Assembly: GCF_900163795.1 (NCBI RefSeq)
Contig: NZ_FWFD01000003.1
Coordinates: forward strand, 186,001 to 250,000
DNA from: Vagococcus fluvialis bH819
GTDB taxonomy: Bacteria; Bacillota; Bacilli; Lactobacillales; Vagococcaceae
DNA length: 64,000 bases
Reading direction: 5' to 3'
Under the pieces are notes generated by a model, which saw nothing but the letters and a program-made list of their open reading frames with translations, had not been told where the DNA came from and searched no databases. Shown in pieces: positions 16,173 to 25,537 of the stretch. The position numbers and the translations under genes are program-made. Each line of letters starts with the position of its first letter. Within the stretch, counting starts at the first letter, position 1.

Positions 16173-17672
16173 ATGTCTACAATTGAAATTAAACAACTAA
16201 GTTTTAGCTATGATGGTCCTGGATTAACACTCTTTGACCACGTAGATTTAAATATTGATACCACTTGGAAACTTGGTCTAATCGGAAGGAATGGACGAGG
16301 GAAAACAACTTTTTTCAAGTTGTTGCAAGATAAATTAGCCTACTCAGGAACGATTAATCACCAAATGGATTTTTCTTATTTTCCCCAAGCAATAAAAAAT
16401 AAAAATAAGATGACCTATGAAATAATTGATGAATTGAAGTCTGGTGAACTCTGGGAAATCGAACGTGAATTAACCCTATTAGGTACAGAAACAGATATTT
16501 TATGGCGTGATTTTTCTAGTCTTTCTGGCGGGGAACAAACTAAAGTATTATTAGCTATTCTTTTTTCTCAATCAGATTACTTCCCCTTAATTGATGAACC
16601 AACGAATCACTTAGATTCTTTAGGTCGCAAACAAGTTGCAGATTATCTGAAACAAAAAAAGACAGGCTTTATCGTAATTAGTCACGATCGTTTATTTATT
16701 GATGAAGTTTGTGATCATATTTTAGCCATTGATAAAAGTCAGATCACTCTCTCTCAAGGAAACTACTCAACCTACCAATTCCAAAAAGAACGTCAAGATG
16801 AATCAGAACAAGAAAAGAATGAGAAATTAAAAAAAGAAGTTGGTCGTTTGAAACAAACAGCTGCTAAAAAGGCGGAGTGGTCTCAATCTAGAGAAGGTGA
16901 CAAGTACGGTAGTGCCAATGTTAAAAACAGTGGTTCTATCGGAGATACAGGTTTCATTGGCGCACGTGCTGCTAGAACCATGAAAAAATCAAAAAACCTA
17001 TTAAATAGAATGGATAAAGAAATTGAAGAAAAAGAAAAATTACTTAAAAACATCGAGTTTATAGATCCATTAACGATGAACTTTAACCCTTCTCATCATA
17101 AAACGTTATTATCTGTTGAAAATTTCACCTTATCTTTTGATAATAATCCTTTATTTAAACCAATTACTTTTGACATTAAGCAAGGCGAACGTGTGGCAAT
17201 AGTTGGTGCTAATGGTGCTGGAAAAACCTCATTTATTAAAGCCATTCTGGAGCTATTTAATGGAGAGATCAGCGGAGAAATAACTAAAGTAAATACTCAA
17301 GATTGGAGTCTTGTTAGACAAAATTATGAGGTTAATCAAGGTACTTTACAAAATTTTTGTCTAGAGCATGGACTTAATTACCAAGATTTTTTAAGTAACA
17401 TTAAGAAACTTGGTCTAGAAAGAACACTTTTTACGAATAATATCGAAACCATGAGTATGGGGCAACGAAAAAAAGTTGAAGTTGCTAAATCATTAACAGA
17501 AGAGACTCCTTTTTATCTTTGGGATGAACCACTTAATTATTTGGATATTTTTAATTATGAGCAACTGGAAGAAATCATTCTTCTAAAAAAACCAACCATG
17601 CTTTTTATAGAACATGATGAAGCTTTTATTAAAAAAGTAGCAACAAAAATTATTACACTGGAAAAATACTAA
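16173..17672 (+). CDS. Lsa-family ABC-F ribosomal protection protein
   Basis: 499 residues, matching the length of Lsa(A). Two ATPase domains are present: Walker A GRNGRGKTT (38-46) and GANGAGKTS, signatures LSGGEQTK and MSMGQRKK, and Walker B LIDEPTNHLDS. The linker between them is charged and Lys/Glu-rich, forming the ribosome-probing interdomain segment. There are no membrane segments. The start MSTIEIKQLSFSYD resembles Lsa proteins, which dislodge lincosamides, streptogramin A and pleuromutilins from the ribosome. It is chromosomal-looking here, so probably intrinsic resistance. The second Walker B reads LWDEP. Confidence 0.88.
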   Translation: MSTIEIKQLSFSYDGPGLTLFDHVDLNIDTTWKLGLIGRNGRGKTTFFKLLQDKLAYSGTINHQMDFSYFPQAIKNKNKMTYEIIDELKSGELWEIERELTLLGTETDILWRDFSSLSGGEQTKVLLAILFSQSDYFPLIDEPTNHLDSLGRKQVADYLKQKKTGFIVISHDRLFIDEVCDHILAIDKSQITLSQGNYSTYQFQKERQDESEQEKNEKLKKEVGRLKQTAAKKAEWSQSREGDKYGSANVKNSGSIGDTGFIGARAARTMKKSKNLLNRMDKEIEEKEKLLKNIEFIDPLTMNFNPSHHKTLLSVENFTLSFDNNPLFKPITFDIKQGERVAIVGANGAGKTSFIKAILELFNGEISGEITKVNTQDWSLVRQNYEVNQGTLQNFCLEHGLNYQDFLSNIKKLGLERTLFTNNIETMSMGQRKKVEVAKSLTEETPFYLWDEPLNYLDIFNYEQLEEIILLKKPTMLFIEHDEAFIKKVATKIITLEKY

Positions 17673-17676
17673 AAAT

Positions 17677-17757
17677 AAGAGGATGAGCCAAAATGTAGTA
17701 ACACCTAAAAGCCTAATTTTTAGGGGTCACTACATTTTGGTCAACCTCTTCCTTTTT
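17677..17757. terminator. Bidirectional terminator
   Basis: Long inverted repeat CCAAAATGTAGT / ACTACATTTTGG with outer AAGAGG / CCTCTT arms, between the ABC-F gene and the convergent hydrolase. Confidence 0.85.
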
Positions 17758-18742
17758 AATTTAACTTTTGGATCATTACTTTTTTTGAGCATTCAAAAAT
17801 TTTAGGTGTTACTTGCTTCTTAATTTGTTCATCTAAAGAAATTTTAAAAAGTTGATTATCTTCATAGTAATTAATGTAATACGTAATCTGATTTAAATCC
17901 ATCATACTAATAAATTGAGTATAATCATCTCTGCCATCACTTTTTTTCTTTACTCCTTTAGGAATATAAACACTGGTTAGCATTCTCATAATAATATTCA
18001 AACTAGCTTCTGTTGTTTCTACTTTTTCTATGTACTGATTCATAAAAGCAATGCGAATAAATCTAGAAATTGAAGTGAAATCTCCTGGTAATCCTAATCC
18101 GCCACTTCCTGCTCCATTACCATAAGCTGTAAACTGTCCATATTTTATAGGATCTAGGCTAGCATTAGAAAGATTAGCATACTGATTTAAGTTAGTTAAA
18201 TGCCAAGTAAAACTTGGACTATTCGTCATTACGTTAACTGGATTATCATAAACTTCAATACCTGAAACAACCGATTCAATGACAATGCTTTTTCCAGATT
18301 GATCCGCTACAATCCAGTGTAGAGGTATCACTTTTTTAAGTAAACTATTTTTTTCATTTATAATATTAAGCTGCCAAATGCCTTCTTTAATTTCTTCAAC
18401 GGTTTTAAACATACTTAATAACCAAGCGACAACATCATGAGGAGCCACAGCTACTTGATCACTATTTTTTTCATCACTATAAACCGCATCTGCTGAAAAA
18501 TAAAGAGAGGCTGCTGATAATCCTTCTTCGTTTAAGCCATCTGCTAAAACATATTCACCATGTAAATCTCCAGAGCCTACAAAAGCATACTTACTTGTAA
18601 ATGATTTTATTTTATTTCCTTTAAAAAACTCATAATTGGAAGGAATAAAAACAGGTTTTCCATCTAGAGGATAAGAAAAATCCATTGTTCTTGCTAAAAA
18701 TGCTTGCTTCATTTTATTTTGATAAATAATGCTTGTACACAT
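17756..18742 (-). CDS. Choloylglycine hydrolase / penicillin V acylase family Ntn hydrolase
   Basis: 328 residues beginning MCTSIIY, so removal of Met exposes the nucleophile Cys2. R18 and D21 in ARTMDF and N in VMTNSPSFTWHL complete the Ntn active site. The family contains bile-salt hydrolases and penicillin V or N-acyl-homoserine lactone acylases. The sequence alone does not decide which; no bile transporter is nearby. It is a single gene with a weakly defined promoter. Confidence 0.88.
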   Translation of the reverse strand: MCTSIIYQNKMKQAFLARTMDFSYPLDGKPVFIPSNYEFFKGNKIKSFTSKYAFVGSGDLHGEYVLADGLNEEGLSAASLYFSADAVYSDEKNSDQVAVAPHDVVAWLLSMFKTVEEIKEGIWQLNIINEKNSLLKKVIPLHWIVADQSGKSIVIESVVSGIEVYDNPVNVMTNSPSFTWHLTNLNQYANLSNASLDPIKYGQFTAYGNGAGSGGLGLPGDFTSISRFIRIAFMNQYIEKVETTEASLNIIMRMLTSVYIPKGVKKKSDGRDDYTQFISMMDLNQITYYINYYEDNQLFKISLDEQIKKQVTPKIFECSKKVMIQKLN

Positions 18743-18810
18743 AAATACATCACCTCATTCGTCAGAGTATTTTCATTATACGTTCTTTAATTAATTTATT
18801 CAAAAAAAAT

Positions 18811-18848
18811 AAGCTGAAATGAAATCAATTTAATGTTTCATTTCAACT
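18811..18848. terminator. Terminator of the racemase gene
   Basis: TGAAATGAAA (18815-18824) pairs with TTTCATTTCA (18836-18845), with flanking A- and T-runs. Confidence 0.78.
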
Positions 18849-18852
18849 TTTT

Positions 18853-19560
18853 TTACTTGCGATAACTCAATGCTAATCTGACACTTTCCTCAGCAAGAAT
18901 ATTTTGTGGATCTATCACGTGTTGATTTTGATAATTGGCAGCATCTTCCATTAAAGAAAGTTCTGTACAACCTAAAATCAAAACGTCACAGTTCAACTCA
19001 AACATTTTTTCTAAAATTTGATTATATATCACTGTATCAAGCTCATTTTTTTGTTTGATTTTATCAAAAATCAGCGTACTTACTAATTGCTGAATTTCTA
19101 AAGTTGGGTAAACTAAATCAAAGCCAGCCTCCAAAATAAAAGGATCATAAATTTTATTTTTAATTGTTCCTTCAGTACCAATCAAACCTACACGAGTTCC
19201 TTTGGGATAATTTTTACTTACCTCCTCCACCGCCAATCGAGGCATATGTAGAAATGGTATTGTACTCGCTTGTTGCAGTTCTTCATAAAAATAATGAGCG
19301 GTGTTACAAGTTAAAACAAAGAAATTTGGTTCCAGAGCAGCTTGTTGTTTAATAACGTTTAATAAATAAGGTAATGGATTTTTATTTTTTCCTTTATTCA
19401 TTAGATAAGAGCTTCTATCAGGTATAGTTGAGTAGTTAACTAATACATAATTTAAGTACTCTTGATCATTTGTCGCTGGTGTTTTCTGGTTAATTTGTTT
19501 AATGTATAATTCTGTTGCGATTGTTCCCATTCCACCGATTATCGTGAAAAAATTATCCAT
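18853..19560 (-). CDS. Aspartate/glutamate racemase family protein
   Basis: 235 residues with the two catalytic cysteines of cofactor-independent racemases: C85 in LTCNTAH and C198 in LGCTELS. It opens FFTIIGGMGTIATELY, the aspartate-racemase pattern. It probably supplies D-aspartate or D-glutamate. It lies 90 bases downstream of asnB with no clear terminator between them, so the two may be cotranscribed. That pairing would suit D-Asp/D-Asn use in the enterococcal peptidoglycan cross-bridge, which is inference. Confidence 0.87.
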   Translation of the reverse strand: MDNFFTIIGGMGTIATELYIKQINQKTPATNDQEYLNYVLVNYSTIPDRSSYLMNKGKNKNPLPYLLNVIKQQAALEPNFFVLTCNTAHYFYEELQQASTIPFLHMPRLAVEEVSKNYPKGTRVGLIGTEGTIKNKIYDPFILEAGFDLVYPTLEIQQLVSTLIFDKIKQKNELDTVIYNQILEKMFELNCDVLILGCTELSLMEDAANYQNQHVIDPQNILAEESVRLALSYRK

Positions 19561-19649
19561 TCCCTATTACCTCCCGATACGATAGACATACTGCTTAATA
19601 TTTTTAGCAATTATTTTTTCGTAATTTCCCTATATTTTAATTCATTTAT

Positions 19650-21485
19650 TTAGTTTTCGATAAAGAATACTTGATACCATATAATAAAAGTGTAAATTGT
19701 AAATAGTTTTTGGATATGAGGCATTCCTTGTTTTTGTTCTTCAATTAATCTATTTAAATAATCCACATTGAAAAATTGTTTAGCAACATCTGAGTTAAAT
19801 GTTTCTTTGATCATTTCTTGATATTTATCTTCTTTTACCCAAGTAGCAAGCGGTGATAAAAAGCCCATTTTCTCTCTGTTAACGATTCTTTCTGGTAATT
19901 GACTTTCTGATGCTTGGCGCCAAGCAACTTTTGTCACACCATCTTTCACACGTAGATTTGAGGGGATTCTCTTAGCAAGTTCTGCCACCTCTTTATCAAC
20001 TAAAGGTGTTCTAACTTCTAACGAATTTGCCATACTCATTCGATCTGCTTTATGTAAGATGTCATATGCAAGCCAGGCATGGATATCAAAATGTTGCATT
20101 TGGGTAATAGAATCTTGACCTTTAGCTTCAGCAAATAATTTTTTGACAAAATTAGCTGATGATTTATTATATTTATTATTTATTAGTAACTCATCACGTT
20201 CAGATTGATTAAAGACATAATTAACTCGGTAATATCTTTCACTAATATCTTGAGATCCTCTTACTAAAAATCGTTTTCCGTGGAAATGAGGCAATCTTTT
20301 AGCTGTTTGAGCAAATAATTTTCTCATAGGCAATGTCGTATATTTTTCATATGTTTCAAAAGTATTCGCTTCTAAATAAGTATTGTAACCACCAAAAAAT
20401 TCATCCGCTCCTTCACCTGATAAAGCAACTTTTACGTGCTTACTCGTTTCTTTTGATAAGAAATAAAGTAATAAAGCTGATGGATTAGAAAGAGGCTCAT
20501 CCATATGATACATCGTTGTTGGGATGATATTAAAAAACTCTTCATCATTAACCATGATAGGAACATTTTTCTGCTTAATCTCTTCAGCAAATTGCTCAGC
20601 CCAAGGAAGTTCACTTATTCTTTCATCATCGAAACCTAGTGAAAATGAGGTAATATCACGATCTCTAGAAGCTTCATTTAATATGTAACTTGAATCGATC
20701 CCGCTTGATAGGAAACTTCCTACTTCAACATCAGCAATCATATGTTTCTTAACTGACTCTTGAACTGTTTCAATAATTTGTTGTTTAGCTGTTTCCATGT
20801 CTAATGTTTTATCTTCTTCAAATTTAAAGTGGTAATATTCTTGAATATCTAACTTATTATTTTTAAATTTAAAGTAATGACCTGGATTTAATTTATACAC
20901 ATTTTTAAACATTGTTTCATCACTTGGAATAAATTCAAAGCTCAAATGAATAGGTAGTAACTCTTCGTTCAATTCTTTGATAAAGCCTGGATGATCTAAG
21001 AAACTTTTAATTTCTGATCCCCACATAAAACTTTCACTGTCTTTATAGTAATAAAGTGGTTTAATCCCGAAATGATCTCGAGCGCCAAACACTTCTTGGT
21101 TTTTTTTGTCAAAAATGACAAAAGCATACATTCCACGAATTCGATCTAAAAGGCCTTCACCCCATGCATCGTATCCATGAATTAACACTTCAGAATCTAC
21201 ATCTGTTTTAAATTTATAACCTAGACCAATTAATTCTTCTCTAAGTTCTAAATAATTATAAATTTCTCCATTAAAGGTTAATACTTTTGTGTCATCTTGA
21301 TTGCTCATTGGTTGTGCACCATGATTTAAATCAATAATTGATAATCTTCTAAATCCCATCGAGATGAAATCATCTTGGTAATACCCTTCATCATCAGGAC
21401 CTCTATGCACTATTCTATCAGTCATTTTTTTAAGTGTTTCAGCCACTGTGTTTGGGTGATTAATGTATCCTACAAATCCACACAT
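19650..21485 (-). CDS. asnB: Asparagine synthase (glutamine-hydrolysing)
   Basis: 611 residues. The N-terminal class II glutaminase starts MCGFVGY (nucleophile Cys2) and includes RHRGPDD-like RIVHRGPDDEG, RRLSIID and FNGEIYNY. The C-terminal synthetase has the PP-loop SFLSSGIDSSY, then SGEGADEFFGGY. It makes asparagine from aspartate, glutamine and ATP. Its close neighbour is an Asp/Glu racemase, and some AsnB relatives amidate cell-wall residues, so a wall role is possible. Confidence 0.94.
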   Translation of the reverse strand: MCGFVGYINHPNTVAETLKKMTDRIVHRGPDDEGYYQDDFISMGFRRLSIIDLNHGAQPMSNQDDTKVLTFNGEIYNYLELREELIGLGYKFKTDVDSEVLIHGYDAWGEGLLDRIRGMYAFVIFDKKNQEVFGARDHFGIKPLYYYKDSESFMWGSEIKSFLDHPGFIKELNEELLPIHLSFEFIPSDETMFKNVYKLNPGHYFKFKNNKLDIQEYYHFKFEEDKTLDMETAKQQIIETVQESVKKHMIADVEVGSFLSSGIDSSYILNEASRDRDITSFSLGFDDERISELPWAEQFAEEIKQKNVPIMVNDEEFFNIIPTTMYHMDEPLSNPSALLLYFLSKETSKHVKVALSGEGADEFFGGYNTYLEANTFETYEKYTTLPMRKLFAQTAKRLPHFHGKRFLVRGSQDISERYYRVNYVFNQSERDELLINNKYNKSSANFVKKLFAEAKGQDSITQMQHFDIHAWLAYDILHKADRMSMANSLEVRTPLVDKEVAELAKRIPSNLRVKDGVTKVAWRQASESQLPERIVNREKMGFLSPLATWVKEDKYQEMIKETFNSDVAKQFFNVDYLNRLIEEQKQGMPHIQKLFTIYTFIIWYQVFFIEN

Positions 21486-21627
21486 TATTATAATCCTCCA
21501 TTTGTCTCATTATTTTAAATTAGAATAACAAGCTATTTAAAATTCTAATGTATCAGTTTACAAGTATACTGCAAATAACTTACAAATTAAAGAGTTTGAA
21601 CTATTCTTTTCCTTTTATTAATTTTTT

Positions 21628-23118
21628 TTAACTAGTTATTTGAGGTAAATTCACTTTTATTTGAACATTATTTGAATTTACTACATTAAACTGAATACTT
21701 CCTTGATGCCTTGTTACTATCTGCTTAGCAATGGTCAATCCTAATCCATGTCCATTTTCTTTTTTTATTTTACCTCGATTAAACGCTTCAAAGAAGGCAT
21801 CACTTTCAAATTCGGTAATTCTTTCTTTCGATTTATTGCTAATCTCAAGTTCAAATCCTTCATTTGTTCGATTTAATGAACAAAATACCATTTCATCAAC
21901 AGGGCTATATTTAAGTGCATTATCAAGTAAAATTTTCATTAATTGTAGTAATCGTTGATAATCGCCTCGATAAATATCTGAACTTTTCAATTGACTATTT
22001 ATTTTAATTTTATTTCCTTCATCATCAGCTCGTTGTCTAAATGATCGCGCACTATCAGTTAGCACATCATTCAAATGGAGCTCTTCTATTTTTATTGAGA
22101 ATTCCGTTGATTGTAACCTACTTAACTCAAGCAAATCATTAACCAATAAATTGAGTTGCTCCGTTTCTTTGAGAAGTTGTTCAATGTAATTCTTTCTCTC
22201 AGTCTCATTCAAAAAATTTCCTTTTAAAGCTTCCAAAGAATTTTTAATGACCATAACAGGTGTTCTTAATTCATGAGAAATTTGTGATAAAAATAATTTT
22301 TGACTTTGTTCCTTATTATCTTGATCATTCCTCGCAACTTCAAGACGATTAGATAAAATTAATAACTTATTACCCAATTCAGCTAATTCATCTTTTGTAT
22401 TGATTTCTAATTCATCCTGATAATTCATTTGAATTAACTCTTCTGTAAAATCGGCCATCTCATGAATAGGTTTTACAAAACTTCTAGCTAACCATACAGA
22501 AATAAAAACAACCACTAACAGAGCAAGTAAAATACTCCAAATTAATAAGCGGTAATCCTTTATAGATTGTGTCAAAGTAATCGTTTTTGTTGATAATACA
22601 ATAACATATCCATAATTGTCTCCATTTTTAGAAATTAAAGGAACACCATACCCCATCTGTCCACTGTTAGACAACTGTCCTGTTTCAAAAAAAACAGCTT
22701 GATTGTTTCTCACGATTTCCTTTAAAATTTCCTGCCCACTTTGGCTAAGTTCTTGAGGTTCCTCATCCATCATATGCCCACCAATCAACGACTGACCCTT
22801 TTCATCCACAATAAAAATATCATCAGTCGATAACTTACTAATTAGTTGCAGATAAGAATTATTAGTCGCCATATGATTTTCTTGCATCCTCATTTTTCCA
22901 TGACGATTACTTTCATTTGATTCTTCTTTAGCAACTAAACCTTCATTCATAATATTTTTTGCTATTATATTTCCTTGTTCTTTTATTTGTTCTTGATGAA
23001 CAGTAGCCACTTGCCGATTTAATAAGCTAAAAAAAAACCCCAAAATAACCGTGGAAAATAATATCAGTAAAACAGTGTAATTTCTAATTAATCGTGACGT
23101 TATTCTTTTAGATATCAT
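21628..23118 (-). CDS. Sensor histidine kinase with Met/His-rich sensor domain
   Basis: 496 residues: TM1 (about 13-33), an extracellular domain (34-188), TM2 (about 190-210), HAMP, HisKA with phospho-accepting H282 in SQISHELRTP, and an HATPase (NALKYSP, GHGLGLTIA). The sensor domain is rich in Met and His (H73, M76, M78, H82, M83; GGHMM at 113-117), unlike ordinary sensors. It overlaps the response-regulator gene by four bases (ATGA), so they are translationally coupled. Metal sensing is a plausible role but not proven. Confidence 0.9.
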   Translation of the reverse strand: MISKRITSRLIRNYTVLLILFSTVILGFFFSLLNRQVATVHQEQIKEQGNIIAKNIMNEGLVAKEESNESNRHGKMRMQENHMATNNSYLQLISKLSTDDIFIVDEKGQSLIGGHMMDEEPQELSQSGQEILKEIVRNNQAVFFETGQLSNSGQMGYGVPLISKNGDNYGYVIVLSTKTITLTQSIKDYRLLIWSILLALLVVVFISVWLARSFVKPIHEMADFTEELIQMNYQDELEINTKDELAELGNKLLILSNRLEVARNDQDNKEQSQKLFLSQISHELRTPVMVIKNSLEALKGNFLNETERKNYIEQLLKETEQLNLLVNDLLELSRLQSTEFSIKIEELHLNDVLTDSARSFRQRADDEGNKIKINSQLKSSDIYRGDYQRLLQLMKILLDNALKYSPVDEMVFCSLNRTNEGFELEISNKSKERITEFESDAFFEAFNRGKIKKENGHGLGLTIAKQIVTRHQGSIQFNVVNSNNVQIKVNLPQITS

Positions 23119-23792
23119 GTATCAGTCACCTCAAATAAATATCCCTTCCCCCAAACAGTCTTAATTTGCCAATTAAGTTTTTCATCAGTTTTTAATTTTT
23201 CTCTTAATCGCTTAATATGGCTGTCTACTGTTCTGAAATCACCATAATAATCTATGCCCCAAACACTATCTAGCAAATGATCCCGTGTGAATAATTGATT
23301 GGGATGTTGAATAAAATGATATAGAACTTCAAATTCTTTTTTAGTTACATGGATGGATTTTCCGAATAAGCTTATTTTATACTGTTCAGCATCAACTTCT
23401 AATCCATTATACTTAGCCGGCCTATTTTTTTGTGGATCAATTCTTCGCATGATTGCTCTAATTCTTGCCGTAACTTCTTGATGTGAAAATGGCTTCACCA
23501 TATAATCATCTGCCCCCACGTCTAATCCCAAAATTTTATCATGATCTTCGCTTTTAGCTGTAATCATAATAATTGGAATCATCGACAATTCTCTTAATTT
23601 TCGACATACTTCAAAACCATCTATACCAGGTAGCATAATATCAAGTAACACTAAGTCAAAAGGATGTTTAATAAATAACTCTACACCCATCTCACCTGTG
23701 CTAGCTTCCGTAACCTCATATCCTTCATTTCTTAAAAATCGAGACAACATAGTTCTTAAAGAATGATTATCTTCAATAATTAATAGTTTCAT
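23115..23792 (-). CDS. OmpR/PhoB-family response regulator
   Basis: 225 residues. The receiver domain has the phospho-accepting D in LVLLDIMLPGIDGFEV and the conserved K in DYMVKPF. The C-terminal winged helix (RTVDSHIKRLREKL, GKGYLF) binds DNA. It is the first gene of the two-gene regulatory operon. It is divergent from the Cys/His-rich secreted protein gene, its likely target. GGAGAG precedes the ATG. Confidence 0.93.
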   Translation of the reverse strand: MKLLIIEDNHSLRTMLSRFLRNEGYEVTEASTGEMGVELFIKHPFDLVLLDIMLPGIDGFEVCRKLRELSMIPIIMITAKSEDHDKILGLDVGADDYMVKPFSHQEVTARIRAIMRRIDPQKNRPAKYNGLEVDAEQYKISLFGKSIHVTKKEFEVLYHFIQHPNQLFTRDHLLDSVWGIDYYGDFRTVDSHIKRLREKLKTDEKLNWQIKTVWGKGYLFEVTDT

Positions 23793-23880
23793 TTTTCTCT
23801 CCTAAAATTAATTTATGACATAATTCTGCCTTATTTGTTTTATATACTTACTATATCAAATATTAATAGGAGGTAGTAAG

Positions 23881-24228
23881 ATGAAAAAGAAAATTATCAT
23901 CGCAAGTTTAATAAGTGTTGTTGGTCTATTTTTAATCGCTGGAACAATCACTCTTGCTTCAACAACATCAACAGCTAAAAAAGAAACAAGCACATCTAGT
24001 CAAATGGAGGATAATCAATCTTATTGTCAAAGAGAAAATCATAAAATGAGCGACGGAAATTTCTATTGTGATGATCAAAATAAAGGGTACCATAATGAAA
24101 ACTGTGATTACTATGAGGAAGCCCAAGCTAAAAATAGTGATACTTCACAAAATAAAAATTGCCATAATTATAACAACATGGGTAACAAAAGACATGGAAC
24201 TGGTCATATGAAGCATAATAATAACTAA
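23881..24228 (+). CDS. Small secreted Cys/His/Met-rich protein
   Basis: 115 residues with a signal peptide (about 1-26) and no lipobox or anchor. The mature part has four cysteines (C49, C63, C75, C94) and many possible metal ligands (H54, M56, H71, H95, M100, H105, H109, M110, H112), with the tail KRHGTGHMKHNNN. I do not recognise a family. The ligand content and divergence from a two-component system with a Met/His-rich sensor suggest an extracytoplasmic metal-binding protein. AGGAGG precedes the start. Confidence 0.72.
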   Translation: MKKKIIIASLISVVGLFLIAGTITLASTTSTAKKETSTSSQMEDNQSYCQRENHKMSDGNFYCDDQNKGYHNENCDYYEEAQAKNSDTSQNKNCHNYNNMGNKRHGTGHMKHNNN

Positions 24229-24240
24229 CATTTTATCAAT

Positions 24241-24276
24241 AAAAACGAGGCTGACATTGAATCAGCCTTTTTTTAT
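24241..24276 (+). terminator. Terminator of the Cys/His-rich protein gene
   Basis: AGGCTGA (24248-24254) pairs with TCAGCCT (24262-24268), followed by TTTTTTT. Confidence 0.82.
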
Positions 24277-24382
24277 TGATTAGTTTGATGTCTTACAATA
24301 TTGTTAGTTGCTAGCTTCTTATTTTTATTGGTTATCTTCTTTTTTTCCTTTATACTAGAGTAAAAAAAGGAGATTACATAAA

Positions 24383-25522
24383 ATGCCTTCATATGCTATT
24401 CCTTTGTCCACTGCCTTTTTTTCATTTGCTTTTATTGCTTTTATTGGAACTGTTCCGTGGACAATTTATCAATATCGAAAACATGGTTATTTTAGCTTTT
24501 GGCGAAATTTAATTATTTTTAGTTTTATTTATTACTGTTTAACTGCCTTCTTCTTAGTTAGTCTACCACTACCTAAAGAACGAAATAACACACTTGCCTT
24601 TAAAGATCATGTTTTTACTCAACTAACACCATTTAACATGATTAATAATTTCAAACAAGTTCCCGGTTTCGATCCTGTAAATATTAAAACTTACCTAACT
24701 CTAGTCAAATCCTTTACTTTTTTAGAAGTTTTCTTTAATATTGCACTACTTTTTCCTTTAGGTATTTATTTAAGATTTTTCTTTAAAAAAGCTAGTAAGT
24801 GGTATCTTGCATTAATTATAACTTTTTTAGTTACCCTATTCTTTGAAGTGTCTCAATTAACTGCTTTGTTTGGATACTACGCTTATCCTTATCGACTGTT
24901 TGATGTAGATGATTTATTGATGAATACTTTAGGTGGCATGATTGGTTTTTTCACTGCACCTATTCTTTTATTTTTAATTCCTAGTCGTGATCAAATTCAA
25001 CAAAAAGATACATTATATGTTCATAATCAATTGGCTTCCTATGGTGCTCAACTAATCGAAGTTTTTGTTAGTATGATGATTGCAAGATTTATTGGTTCTC
25101 TTGTATCTGGACTCTTTTTCCATGGTAACTATTTGTTTATTTTCAATACTATTAGTGTCTTTATTTTTATAGTAATTTGGCCTTTAACACGTAAGGGACA
25201 GACAGTCGGCGGTAAGTTAGTTAAGATTAAAATTATTCTACCTAATTCAAAACCAATCTTACATCTCACACATCGATTTATCTTGATTTATACACCTTCT
25301 TTTTTAAGTTATTTAACAATGATATCTAATAATAAACAATCGGTTAATCCTTATATACTAGCTTTACAAATCGGGTTATTTCTTCTAACCTTCTTCATTT
25401 GGGGGATTTTTTGGCTATTTATTTTGCGAGATTGGTTCAAAAAAAGAGGGACTATCTTCTTTAACCGTTTTTCTAACATTGCTTTTGTTCGTGACAATAA
25501 ACCAAAAAAAGCTGATCATTAA
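24383..25522 (+). CDS. VanZ-like / RDD domain membrane protein
   Basis: 379 residues. The N-terminal half is a VanZ-like domain (FLVSLPLPKERN, NIALLFPLGIYLRF, FFEVSQL, RLFDVDDLLMNTLGGMIGF). The C-terminal half is an RDD domain (SYGAQLIEVFVSMMIARF, RKGQTVGGKLVKIKII). VanZ-like proteins are linked to low-level teicoplanin or lipoglycopeptide tolerance, but most members are uncharacterised. AAGGAG precedes the ATG. It is a single gene. Confidence 0.87.
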   Translation: MPSYAIPLSTAFFSFAFIAFIGTVPWTIYQYRKHGYFSFWRNLIIFSFIYYCLTAFFLVSLPLPKERNNTLAFKDHVFTQLTPFNMINNFKQVPGFDPVNIKTYLTLVKSFTFLEVFFNIALLFPLGIYLRFFFKKASKWYLALIITFLVTLFFEVSQLTALFGYYAYPYRLFDVDDLLMNTLGGMIGFFTAPILLFLIPSRDQIQQKDTLYVHNQLASYGAQLIEVFVSMMIARFIGSLVSGLFFHGNYLFIFNTISVFIFIVIWPLTRKGQTVGGKLVKIKIILPNSKPILHLTHRFILIYTPSFLSYLTMISNNKQSVNPYILALQIGLFLLTFFIWGIFWLFILRDWFKKRGTIFFNRFSNIAFVRDNKPKKADH

Positions 25523-25537
25523 GATCGGCTTTTTTGG
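25502..25537. terminator. Bidirectional terminator
   Basis: AAAAAAGCTGATC pairs with GATCGGCTTTTTT. It overlaps the end of the VanZ-RDD gene and the convergent Mga-like gene. Confidence 0.82.
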
